Source: Aphrophora alni (taxonomy: Eukaryota > Arthropoda > Insecta > Hemiptera > Aphrophoridae). Taken from it: a stretch of 64,000 bases of DNA. The notes below the pieces were generated by a model that was given only the letters and a program-made list of their open reading frames with translations, was not told the origin of the DNA and searched no databases. The position numbers and the translations under genes are program-made. The stretch is taken from contig OY740771.1 in the NCBI GenBank assembly GCA_963513935.1, positions 15,146,954 to 15,210,953 of the forward strand, read 5' to 3'. Below are positions 38,526 to 48,695 of the stretch, piece by piece (the first letter of the stretch is position 1; each line of letters starts with the position of its first letter).

Positions 38526-39989
38526 ATTTAATCGTTGCCGATATTACAAATAATTTTTTCCAACATATTCTTCTCAATCAATTTTAAATCTTGGGGTATT
38601 GTCTGACCATATATAGGCCTACTTAGACCTTCTTGTTTGTCTTTTATATTTCAATCTTTGGTTCCAATCTTGTTATAGAATCTTATTATCTGACTTGAAG
38701 CTTCCAAAAGTTATAATATGAAGCTACTTTTTCTAGTTTACATCATTTTTTAAACATATATTACGTCTTATTTTAGGATCGTCTACAGTCCTATTATTGA
38801 ACCCGTTTCAATAATTTAAATATCATCATTAGATTAATTCCACCAGCTAATGAGGTACGTTACTATTCAGAAGAAACAAAACAAAACAAATAACGACAGT
38901 TACCACAAACAAAAATGAGTTCACCATGACTGATGATAGGACAGTACTCAAAGTCTATAGTAGAGTGGGGTTAAATTTAATTTTGTTTTTCTAAATTCTC
39001 CCTTTTCATTGGTGTTTTTCGGTCTATGCATTTTGGTAGACCTCTTCATTTTTCGTGAAAATAGGAATTCAGAAATCTCAATTGTACTGATAGGCATTTG
39101 TAAAAACAAACATTTGAACTCAAGAAAGACCAAAACGAGAATATTTCTAATTCTAAAAAAATGATTTTTCCCCCACCATACTAAATTTTCTCTTATCTCA
39201 TTTATCCTATATGAAAGTACAAGAGTCAAGACTGTTAAACCCACACGAATTAGATTCCGTAGGGGTAGAGCGATAGTTATTTGTATAAGTTGGATTAAGG
39301 CGGGAATTGAAATTAGGTGATCGTTCCGTACAACCGTAGAATTGTAGAATGTCAAAGTGTTTTTCTCTCCTTATTCTTAAATTTTCTAAGAACGAATTTG
39401 CATAGAATCTGATGTTCACTAATTGTATTATCAATAGCAATAGAATCGCATCCCCTAGAGAGTTGAAAACAGATTATTTCAAACAAATGTTTATACTATT
39501 TGACAAAACCAAATCAGCTGGTAGTTGAGAACATCTGTTTTCCATTGATGTAACTTACTCATTGTTGTCATTTCTGTTATTTCTTAATAAACATGGCTGA
39601 AGTTCAGTTGCCTTGACATATTTGGTGATACTTCATTTTTGTTTTTATTTAGTTTGTGGATGAGTGAGTGAGAAAGTTTGTTCAAAGTTTTTCTCCGTTT
39701 ATTTTTAACTTAGAGCCAATACTAATCTTCATTTTGAAACATTTTTATGAAAAGTATCGGAGATGAAAACTAAAAGTCTGATAAAGATTTCACATGACGT
39801 CACCATAACTTTTCAGTCGTAATTGAAGAAACCGAAAATAAATTACAACATAATCTTTCTCTGATATCGGATGATTACAATATAAAGATTTAACCTTCTA
39901 AATATGGAAAACCCGGCCAGATCCAGAATTTCAATAATTTACGGACAAGTTAATGCAGAACGTTTAAAAAAATACACAGTTTGAACAGT
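38526..39989. other. Intergenic, overlapping unrecognised minus-strand frames
   Basis: Two minus-strand frames, 38948-39355 (135 codons) and 39207-39440 (77 codons), overlap in different phases. Both are rich in common residues and show no motif I recognise. The segment is less AT-rich than its flanks, so it may be decayed mobile-element coding sequence. I would not call a gene. Confidence 0.3.
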
Positions 39990-40900
39990 TGTATTTAATC
40001 ATAGGAAACCAAAGGATATATGAATCTTGCATTAACAACAATACACCTACGGGAACGGTTTAATACAGAACGACAAACTGTAGTGTAGCTAGAGGGACCG
40101 CAGGAACTGCATTATCGATTAGCTCCTCTAGTGTCTTTGGTGTTTTACCATACAAAGTGTCGTTTAAAACACAACAGAAGTAACTGTCCATGGGTGTTAC
40201 GTCTGGAGATCAAGCCGGGCACTCCTAAGCACTTCCTATCCATCTTTGAAGAACGGTGTTGTCAAGATATCACCTCACGTCACGATGATAGTGGGGTGAA
40301 GACGTCTTGTTAATAGTGCACTTTTCATAGACTTAGAGGTTATGTAAAGCAAACATAATACTGTTTTGTAGCATTTGTACGAAAAAAATACCAGTGACAA
40401 TCCATCAAAAGTAAAATGACTCAACAATACCTTTTAAAGAAAGACCATACCACACTGTTGAACAGGCTTCTCTACAATTATGTGTGGATTTACGTTAGCC
40501 CGATAAAAACTGTTATGTCTGTTAATTGTCCCAATAAGTTTTAAACTGGGTTCATCCGAAAAAAAATTAAGTTTTCAACTCTTCATTTATTTCACAATTG
40601 TTTTGATACCATTCACAAAACTCTAACCGCCTGTCTGAATCCATGCATTCATTTAATGCATGTAGAAGTCTTGGAATCTATGATCTCCACTTATGGGCTT
40701 ATGAAATTCTATGAACACTGTATTTTTTCTACCAGTTTCATGAAAACTATTCTAAGGGTTTTCTTTGTGGATCATGTAAAGGCCTGCATTTCTAAAGTGC
40801 CATTTCCATTACTCATTGAGGTTTTTCTTCGTCCAGACAAATCCTTTGTTTACCTTTCCCCTCGTATTCAAACATGTCATGAATGCTTGTAATTGTAATA
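39990..40900 (-). pseudogene. Tc1/mariner-superfamily (DDE_3-type) transposase, broken
   Basis: On the minus strand the blocks occur in the expected order. ALNECMDSDRRLEFCEWYQN (about 40665-40605) is the segment just before the catalytic core. FSDEPSLKLIGTINRHN (about 40565-40515) holds the first catalytic Asp. VNPHIIVEKPVQQCG lies at about 40490-40450. PHYHRDVR with YLDNTVLQRWIGS lies at about 40300-40230. SPDVTPMDSYFCCVLNDTLY with GKTPKTLEELIDNAV (40209-40110) contains the third acidic residue. Frameshifts and stops interrupt it, including within the HTH-side segment (40700-40900). The family 'SDE..F.L.G.VN..N' plus 'SPD.TP.D.F.W' is typical of insect IS630/Tc1/mariner transposases. It is a dead copy and I found no terminal repeats. 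Confidence 0.8.
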
Positions 40901-42190
40901 AAGGCTATCAAAGTTTGCCTGGTTGCAAATTATTGCTGAACGTTAATATGTTCTTACTTTAGATTTGTCATTTAAATGTTTACAATATTTACGTTTCACT
41001 CAAATTTTAACGAAATTGGTTCAGCTAATTGTGAGAAATTATAATGGCCGTAGCTCATTAATCGGAATTTTTATAAGTAAATTTTGGGAAAATCTTAAAA
41101 TCTGATACAAACACTGGTAAAAAATATTTTTTTTTAACACTGGAAGAAGCTCTCAAAGAATTTTCCGATTATCCAAAGTTAATAAATCTATGTTTACAAC
41201 CTCATTACTATTTATTGCGCCTAAGTATTTTAACTGCTATACAGTATCGAATCCTGGCAAAATTTGTATAACTTTCTTAAAATAATTAAAGGTTGGGTAC
41301 TTTATCTTTTTATATTAGTGATGCAATTGTTTTAAATTTTACTCACATGAACTTATTTTTAATTTTGTTTTTTTAGTTACAATATTTCTAAATACTATAT
41401 ATTGATGGACAATTTTTGTTATTAATATTTTACTTAAGCTAACTTTTAATTAAGAAGATTATTTTGTAATACGAGTATAACCTTTATTGTATACTATATT
41501 AATTTATTGTTAAGATACAGACGCCGCGGAATGAGAGTTTTGTAATTGTTCTCCCGAACTCATACGTTATGTATATTTTCTTTCTTTTATATATGAGAAA
41601 AAAAAACTTTTTATTATTCATATATATCATGAATATTGGTAGTTCTGGCCGACATAATTTCTTTTAAACCCAATGTTGTTAATTGTTCTTCATGATGGAA
41701 ATAAATTCATATTCTCTCATTTTATGCTACATAAACATGTTAAATTTGGATTAAAATCAAGCAATGAGTTTAGGTTGTGAATACTGCACAGACATATATA
41801 TTTTGGACTTAAGGGTCCTCAAAATCTGCAACAAAATATCATATTGAGTTTTCTCCATCGCTTAAATTTGATTATATATGTGAGAAATTCAAAATGATAA
41901 CATCTTATACGCGAGGAGACAGTTGAAAATGTTAAAATATTAAAAAATATGATTTAAAAAAAATTGGTAATTAAATATTTTAAATTAAATTATTAAAAAT
42001 TGTTTTAAAATTTATTATAACTCGGTAAATAAATGACAGAGTCCTGCATCGATACTCGCAGTAGGAACACGAGTCGGGAAGGACTTTTCTAGCAACTCTG
42101 TATATATTTTACTTATTAAAGATCCTTCCTATACAAGTAAAACAAATCGCTTTTGAAAATATAGTTGTTTAATAGGCGATGGTTTTATCG
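40901..42190. other. Intergenic, dispersed-repeat remains
   Basis: No gene recognised. Text of the generic non-coding repeat type occurs near 41000-41050 (AACGAAATTGGTTCAGCTAA). Confidence 0.35.
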
Positions 42191-42330
42191 CTTTAAAATC
42201 ACAACCCAGCTGGAGTCCTGGGCCACACGACAGCTGCCAGAACACCTTTCCATGGCGACACCTTCTCTCTCTCACTCCCTCTTTCTGCATTTCCTTACCT
42301 CCCCTCTCTCTTAATTAACTCCACTACCGG
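42190..42330. promoter_or_regulatory. GC-balanced block with paired CAGCTG E-boxes
   Basis: Two CAGCTG E-boxes lie 24 bp apart (42207-42212 and 42231-42236), followed by a pyrimidine-rich stretch (42255-42310) in otherwise AT-rich DNA. The block is about 6.3 kb upstream of the Snail-family start codon. CAGCTG is a bHLH-type site. That this is an enhancer of that gene is inference from position and motif only. Confidence 0.3.
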
Positions 42331-43034
42331 TCTGCTTAATATGTCTGGATTTGCATAAATTAAAAAAAAGTTTTGTTCCGCGCAAAACAATGGTGTCAAT
42401 ATTTTACAAAACCGGTATTCAGAAACAATGGAACAAAGCGCTGTAAAGCACATCTCTCCCCCTTGACAAAAAAAAACATATATTTTTACTTCTAGGTTAT
42501 GTTACCCGTTCGAAAATAAAATACACAGCCCTGACCTAGATTTTATTTTTTCGAAAGATACAAAGTTACAGCTTTAAAAGAAACAATTCTAAATAAATTA
42601 TTAGATTTCGATGTAGATTGTTTACCATGTAGAAACTTAACGGTGAGTCTGCGATCCGTCAGGAAGACTGGAATCACAAATTACCTCGTTCTCTTAGGAT
42701 TCAAGACGGTGGGTAGGCCTATATACAAGTATCTATGAGTGTTTAAGGTTAGGCAAATTAAACCGTAGATCATTCAGGGTTCATAGCAAGTACGGACGTA
42801 TTTATCAAAACTGAATCTACACTCTGTTTCATCTAGTCACAGAGATACTTCTCTTCTATCTTTCCCACCTGGTCTTTCTTGACCACATCTTGTTCTTCCA
42901 ACTCTGACGCAGAGTATGATTTTACAAAACTATTATAACTTAAATGTTTTTTATCTTTAGTGTGTTATTAGAAATTAATATATTAATATCATTATATTTT
43001 ATTATTATATAATATTTAATTGTCGTTTAAAGGC
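42331..43034. other. Intergenic, nothing recognised
   Basis: No supported gene or repeat boundary. Confidence 0.3.
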
Positions 43035-43210
43035 GAAAAACCTTTCGGTCATCATCGCCTTATATAAAGTTAGGTTTTGAAAAGAGCAAGAGTTGGTGAA
43101 AAGAGACCTGATAAGAGTCTAAAAGGCGAAAGAGAGGGATCTAACCCAAGACTATGTGAAAAAGGTATAGATCCAGGTAAGGTACTCGGGTCCCTCACAT
43201 CCGCATTCAT
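43035..43210 (+). repeat. Dispersed repeat, copy 1 (paired with 54935-55160)
   Basis: AAAGGCGAAAAACCTTTCGG, AAAAGAGACCTGA, CCAAGACTA..TGAAAAAGGT and a CGGG...CC segment occur in order. The same order, diverged, is at 54935-55160 (AAAGGCAGAAGACCTCTCAG, AAAAGAGACCTGACAGG, CCAAGACTACATGAAAAAGG). The first motif can form a small hairpin. No coding content. Confidence 0.65.
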
Positions 43211-43339
43211 GTTGAGCCTCTAAGCAATAGAACGTGTAACGGTGTCACTAAGTTTGGGACCGAAAGTTGACGGGACCTACATGAACAGCGTCCGTTTTTC
43301 TATACAGCAGTAAACAGCTGACCGGAACTGGATCGGTAG

Positions 43340-43580
43340 TAGTGATGTGTGAGTTCGAATTAAAATACTCGGTGATTCCGAGTATCAAAATCCTCGGAAG
43401 AGTCCGAATATTAAAATCCTCGGTTTCGTATTAAAATTACTCGGACAAAATCCTCGTAACTAGGAACAAGGAGGAGGTATTGTGCGAGTACTGCGAGTAT
43501 CCTCGGTGTGCGAGTATCCTCGGACAACGATATTCGTTAGTGTTGTGTCAATTCTAAACAAAATACTCGGTGTTTCTACT
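43340..43580. repeat. Cluster of CTCGG motifs, possible hAT end
   Basis: ACTCGG or CCTCGG, usually preceded by AAAAT or TAT, occurs at least eight times in 200 bp, with the reverse form CCGAGT at 43378 and CCGAAT at 43405. The cluster starts just after GTAGTGATGTGTGAG. Dense short subterminal repeats in both orientations next to a terminal inverted repeat are a hallmark of hAT transposon ends. I could not identify the opposite end or any transposase. Confidence 0.45.
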
Positions 43581-44239
43581 TTGGTTACATTAGTTTCTAA
43601 GCTGATTTTTCACTACACAATAATTAAACATTACGATTTTGAGTTATAATGATTTAGATTCGGTAACAAGTTCAATTTAAAATAACAATAGTATTAATTT
43701 ATTTCCACATTAACAAAAAGTAAATTAAATTATTATTTTTTTCTTTTTTTTGTACTTTTATACAATTAATTGTTAATTTTGGGGCGGTATAATATTTTTT
43801 AAATATAATTAAATTTCCACTACGTTTTGGCTTATCAAGTGATAAAATTTAATATAAAGTCACAGTTTTCGAAACACCATCCAGTGTTTGAATTATATAA
43901 GTCACATAGAGAGTTTATGTGGAGACATATAGGCTATTACACACAAACGTCCAAAAGTTTCGCGTTTTTCAAGCGTCGCAAATTCCTTATTGTTAATTAC
44001 AAGTATTTCAGGATTTTAATTTAATTAAGTATAACATCTTTCCGAACTAGTGTAAAACATTTGATAACCTATTACTACAAGCTGTAACTGATTGCATTTC
44101 CTGTATATTTTGTCTGTATTCCATGTATCAGACAAATGGCTAATATATACTATATTATTTAAATTAAAACATTTAATAAATTGCCATGTATGATTATATC
44201 CGAAAAAAAAAACAATTTATTTACTCTTTTTAATCACTT
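43581..44239. other. Intergenic, nothing recognised
   Basis: AT-rich. The frame 43827-44024 is unrecognised. Confidence 0.3.
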
Positions 44240-44282
44240 TTTCTTCTTCTTCTTCTTCTTCTTCTTCTTTTTTTTTTTTTTT
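44240..44282 (+). repeat. (TTC)n then poly-T
   Basis: About nine or ten TTC units run into a poly-T run of some 13 bases. Confidence 0.9.
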
Positions 44283-47200
44283 AATTTCGCAGGATCTAAA
44301 TCTTTAAAAGACAAAGGGAGAAATCCGCTCTTCCCAATAGTGTGAGATACTTACTCACTAAAAACCACCTTCCTTCGTGTTAGTACCCTATCAGGACAAG
44401 GAAACAGGAAAGGTTTTCCATGTACCAAGCTTAGAAGCTCTTTCCATGGGCATATCGAGATTGTAAATGTGAAAGAAAGCAAAACGTTATGTATCCGCGC
44501 GAAGGGCGAGGTAAAGACCAGACTTGACACACTTCTCAGACTCTAATTATTTCTAGTTCTGGACACCCTCATAGATAGCGTTGTGTACCCTCCATTGTGT
44601 AGTCATATTGCATATGTAACGCCTTATCAAACCCTAATTATTAATATTTAAAATTAATGGTTTATTAATTAACGTTCTCTGATTTCCTCATCTCCAAAAT
44701 TCAAAGTTCTCTATTTTTATTGCTTTTTTTAGAGTAAAAAAGTGGTTGTAGTATTAAAACTGTTAAAAAGTATTGTAGAGTTTTCGAAAATATATCACAA
44801 AATTCGATGTTTCGTTCGTTTGATGTCTGTCTCTCGACCATCTATTGTTCATACTTTATACAGTGTAGCTCAAACTAATGTTCAGATTTTTATCAATAAT
44901 TTAAAATATTTTGTAGATTTTTTTCTATGTGTTGTTGGTAGTCAAAAGTAAATATAATAAAAAATACTTTTTTTTTCAAAATAAGCTATACCGATATTCA
45001 TCAAATTTTGTTAAAATGAACCCTTTATAAGGATCCATATAGGCCTAGTAATGGTTGCCGTTTACCAAAATATTCTGTTACTGGAAGTATAGACCGTCAT
45101 AAATCTCATATATGAGACATAATTTCTCAAAATCGTCTTTCCAGATTTTTAAAATTTTTTGATGAAATGTAAAATTTCACATACCAGACTAAATCGAAAT
45201 TAGAAGAAAATTGGTACAAAATAAACATTAATCTCAATGTCGTTAAAAACTGGATTTCTATTGTGTAAAATGTACATTATGGACAAGTATATATGTACAA
45301 ATATTAAAACAAAATAAATTAATAGAAGAAAGTAATGAAAACATTGCATAAAATAGTTATTATTTTATTCTTCTCACCTTTCGATTTTTAGATGCGTGTG
45401 TTGGTAAACTGTTTTTGCAACTAGGATAGATGCAAAGTTGCAGTAATAAAATTAAATCATTCTACATTATATTTAGAAATATATAGTATTTACGTTTTTC
45501 TTTCACTGTTTCTGAATCTTCAGAGATTATTGATTATCACTTTGATTTTTTGATTCCTTAAAATTCCAAAATATATTATTTGAATTAGAACTATTGTCAT
45601 ATTATTTTAATGTTTACTTTTATTTTAATTTGATTATTAAATATTATAATCAGTTTAGAGCATAAAAATTAATTAAATTCCCCTTTTATAAATGGTTTCG
45701 ATTTTATTATAATAGTTGTCGTAGTACTTTATACTTAATGTATAAACTATTTAAAATAGTTATAAAATAAAGGGGAAAACAGCTATTTTTTACTTTATCA
45801 CGCATATATAATATAGAGAAATTTGTGATATTAATGTAGAAGATAAAGATTAACACATTTTGATGTGACTAACTCCAAAAATATGTTTTATAGAACGATT
45901 TCTGTCTATTGTCAGCAACATTCAGCTTTCTAAAGCCCAAAAACGTGAACCAATTTGAGCCAAATTTGGTAGATCAGTATATTTTGACCATATTTTAGGA
46001 CACTTTTTTTTCCACTTTTTTCGAATATTTGGGTAGCTGTATAAAGAAAAAAATAGTGATTAACGATTTTCTCAAAATAAGATGAATCGTTTTTGATAAA
46101 AAAATGTTCAAGTACGCCTAATGACTCGAACGAAAATTATTAGTCGCCGTCTCTAAACAACTTTCGATCGGAGAGAAATTAGTAAAAAAAAAATAATATT
46201 AAAAAAAAATCGTATGTGAAATATTTAATTTCTCATAATCGTCTCAAATATATTATTCTCACCATAATTTAAATCGTTATGAAAAAGTTGGCTTTACGTT
46301 AATTTCTACTGGTTTGACCTTCATATAACTTATAAACTAAAAGGCCGATTTTTATATTTGACTGTTCTGATAAAATAATCAATATTAATAAATAGAAATA
46401 AGTTTTATTTTTATTTATTAATTTTATTTTTTTGTAAACTAATAAAGTAATTATATTTATTAATTACAATATTGCATCTAACTCAAAAGTTTATTTATAC
46501 ACTAAAAGGACAGTAGCCCTAATATAAATATAAGTAGTGATAAATATGAAAATATTAACTTTCAAAATATTAACTTCTCTTCCCATAACAGAACTTTAGA
46601 CAGTTTTCTCCGCTTCCCTACAATATTTACGGAATATTAAGGCGTAACACAAATAAAAATTCAGTAGCCTATATCAACTTCTACTTAATATAATGTTTAG
46701 AATATCACTTTTTTTAGAGCACTGAAGAAGTAAATTAAATTGGTAAATATTTATAAAATTAAAAAAAAAAAAAAACTTGTTCGTTTTAAACGATATATAC
46801 GGACGTTCTAACAACCTTCTGTTTGTTCAATGAATTCGGTCGTAGAGAGGTTTACAACGAGTAGTTTACAAAAGTTAAAGTCGAGAATGTTTCAATGCAA
46901 AAAACACAAATCAAAATAGAGAGTAATAAAAGTGCTTGTGAAATATTTTTTATTAAAATAATAATAATAGTCTACTAATAAATTTTCAACTATATATTAG
47001 AAACATTTTTAAAGTAAATTCATAATTCTGAAATATTTTCTTCCTGTAGGAAATTTTTTTTTCGGATGTTGAGATGTAGGGCCTATTTTCAGGATTACTT
47101 AAAAATGCAAATTAATTTTGGAAGAAATAACATCCATTTTAATAATTTAAAGTTCATAATAACGGGTATATAACGTGACATGTAAGGTAACAGTTCGAAC

Positions 47201-47522
47201 TGATTTTAATAAAATAAACAAATAATATGTGTATAGTTTTTTATTATGTTACATGTAACTGTATTGATGTTGTGACGAGTTCTATCCAGCAATTATTGAA
47301 GATTGAGTTCCGTCTCTGAAACGCGTCTAAGACACAAGACGGAACCAAATAAAGTTTCATAGCCTATATTAATAAAAATTATATTTCAATAATTTTGCTT
47401 AAACTATTATTTTTTTAAAACGGTTTTCTTTTTTCTTTTTTTTTTAAAAAGAAAAAAAAACATATTTTAATGTAAAACTTCTGTGAACTTCGTGGTGAAA
47501 TTCACAATAATTTATATGAACA
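44283..47522. other. Intergenic, dispersed-repeat remains
   Basis: No gene recognised. Around 44990-45260 and 45890-46330 the DNA reads like fragments of widespread non-coding repeats (TTTCTCAAAATCGTCTTTCC; CCAATTTGAGCCAAATTTGG). At 47318 the GAAACGCGTCT phrase recalls the arms of the 30916 foldback. Confidence 0.35.
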
Positions 47523-47791
47523 TTTCCTTAAACACAAAGTTAGGAAAAATGCAAACAACTAAACGCCAAACACAAATGGACAAATATTTGTTTAATCCTT
47601 TAATTTTCTGATGTACATTTCAATAACAAAATTATCATCCCCAGAGGATAGATATTCCTAAACTAGAAATAAATAAAGTAACTTTTTTATTGAAATGTAC
47701 GTCTGGAAATTAAAAGGATAAACAGATAATTGTCCATTTGTGTTTGGCGTTTAGTTATTTGAGTTTTTTATAAGTTTGTGGTTAAAGGAAT
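47523..47791. mobile_element. Foldback element, ~100 bp arms
   Basis: The left arm (47523-47626) includes CTAAACGCCAAACACAAATG, a TTTAATCCTTTAATTTTC segment and TGTACATTTCAATAA. The right arm (47687-47791) is its reverse complement (TTATTGAAATGTACGTC ... CATTTGTGTTTGGCGTTTAG) with scattered mismatches. The outermost TCCTTAAACACAAAGTTA pairs with TAAGTTTGTGGTTAAAGGA. The loop is about 60 bp. No coding capacity. It lies under 1 kb upstream of the Snail-family promoter block. Confidence 0.85.
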
Positions 47792-48139
47792 TTTAAACTA
47801 AATAATTGTCTATTTTTAATGGATTAAACGTTTTTACCCAAAATAAATTTAGTTTCGTAAAAAAAAGTTATTAGATTTCTTATTATATTTTTAGCCTGCA
47901 ATTAAATTATAAATTATTTAATATAAAAAAAGTATTACTGTATTTACTTTATAATACTATATTTTGTACTTTTCAACCTACTACGAAAAACATTTGTAAC
48001 ATTGAAATCAAATTTTATTTACAAAACCATTTTCAACATCAACTGGCATTGAAATTCTCGTAAAAAAGGGTTGAAGCACTTAGCCCATTGTTTTTGTCAG
48101 CTACTAACGCAACAACTGCCCGAATGGGACTAAAGCCTG
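47792..48139. other. Intergenic upstream of the Snail-family promoter
   Basis: AT-rich up to about 48050, then rising GC towards the promoter block. No gene or repeat recognised. Confidence 0.4.
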
Positions 48140-48562
48140 TCGAAATATTCACACCTGTTAGTCCCCTCTCTGTCTAACTCCTCCTCGCAAGTACCGTAAC
48201 AGTGGCTTCCTTTGAGGACACCGCGCTCTGTGATTGGTCGACGGTGAACGCTCCTGATTGGTCGGACAGCACGTGCGCTAAGACAGAGCTATTTTTTTCC
48301 ATCCACCTGATCTCGTAGACGGCAGCTGGTCCAGAAACCAGTAGTGTACTGAGCTAGGGGTGGGGGTCTTGTATATGTTGAGAACATCATTCTGTCGCCG
48401 GCAGAACCACTCTAGAACTGCTCCAGTGAGGATGTGCTTATAATCAGTGCCTGCTAGGATTAAGTGCCATCGTATTTTGTGTGTTGTTTTTTTATATATT
48501 TTAAGTGTGTTTTAAAGACTTTTATTTACTTACGATAATTTTTGTGTCAAGTTTTATAAAAA
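48140..48562 (+). promoter_or_regulatory. Promoter and 5'UTR of the Snail-family gene
   Basis: This GC-richer block directly precedes exon 1. Two inverted CCAAT boxes with identical ten-base context TGATTGGTCG lie at 48231-48240 and 48255-48264. A palindromic CACGTG E-box is at 48270-48275. CACCTG sites, the reverse complement of the Snail consensus CAGGTG, are at 48152-48157 and 48304-48309, and a CAGCTG is at 48323-48328. TCATTC at 48387-48392 fits an arthropod initiator, so transcription may start near 48389. A four-codon upstream ORF (ATG TGC TTA TAA) sits at 48432-48443. The start site is inferred; the motifs are seen. Confidence 0.6.
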
Positions 48563-48695
48563 ATGCACGTCGTTGGAGAGGAATCGGCAACGATGTCGCG
48601 TGCGTTTTTAATGAAAAAGACTAACTATAGCCATTGCCCGCTGAAGAAACGACCTGTACATATATTCAAAGATGATTCTGCTGACTCTCAAAAAG
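48563..48695 (+). CDS. Snail-family zinc-finger repressor, coding exon 1
   Basis: First coding exon (44 codons plus one base). It ends at AAAAG followed by GTAAAT, a good donor, and leaves a G that completes an Asp codon with exon 2. The translation has MSRAFLMKK at residues 11-19, resembling the SNAG repression motif (MPRSFLVKK in vertebrates). Next is NYSHCPLKKRP at 21-31, the N-terminal box shared by insect Snail, Escargot and Worniu. Two in-frame ATGs are available: 48563 (AAA before it) and 48593 (ACG before it). Both have A at -3. SNAG motifs of known family members are at the extreme N-terminus, which favours the inner ATG (419-residue product); the outer ATG gives 429 residues. I chose the longer frame for the coordinates. 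No other downstream gene shares this exon. Confidence 0.9.

Noticed and set aside
38948..39355. 135-codon minus-strand frame
   Set aside because: No recognisable domain, overlapped by another frame in a different phase; at best decayed mobile-element sequence.
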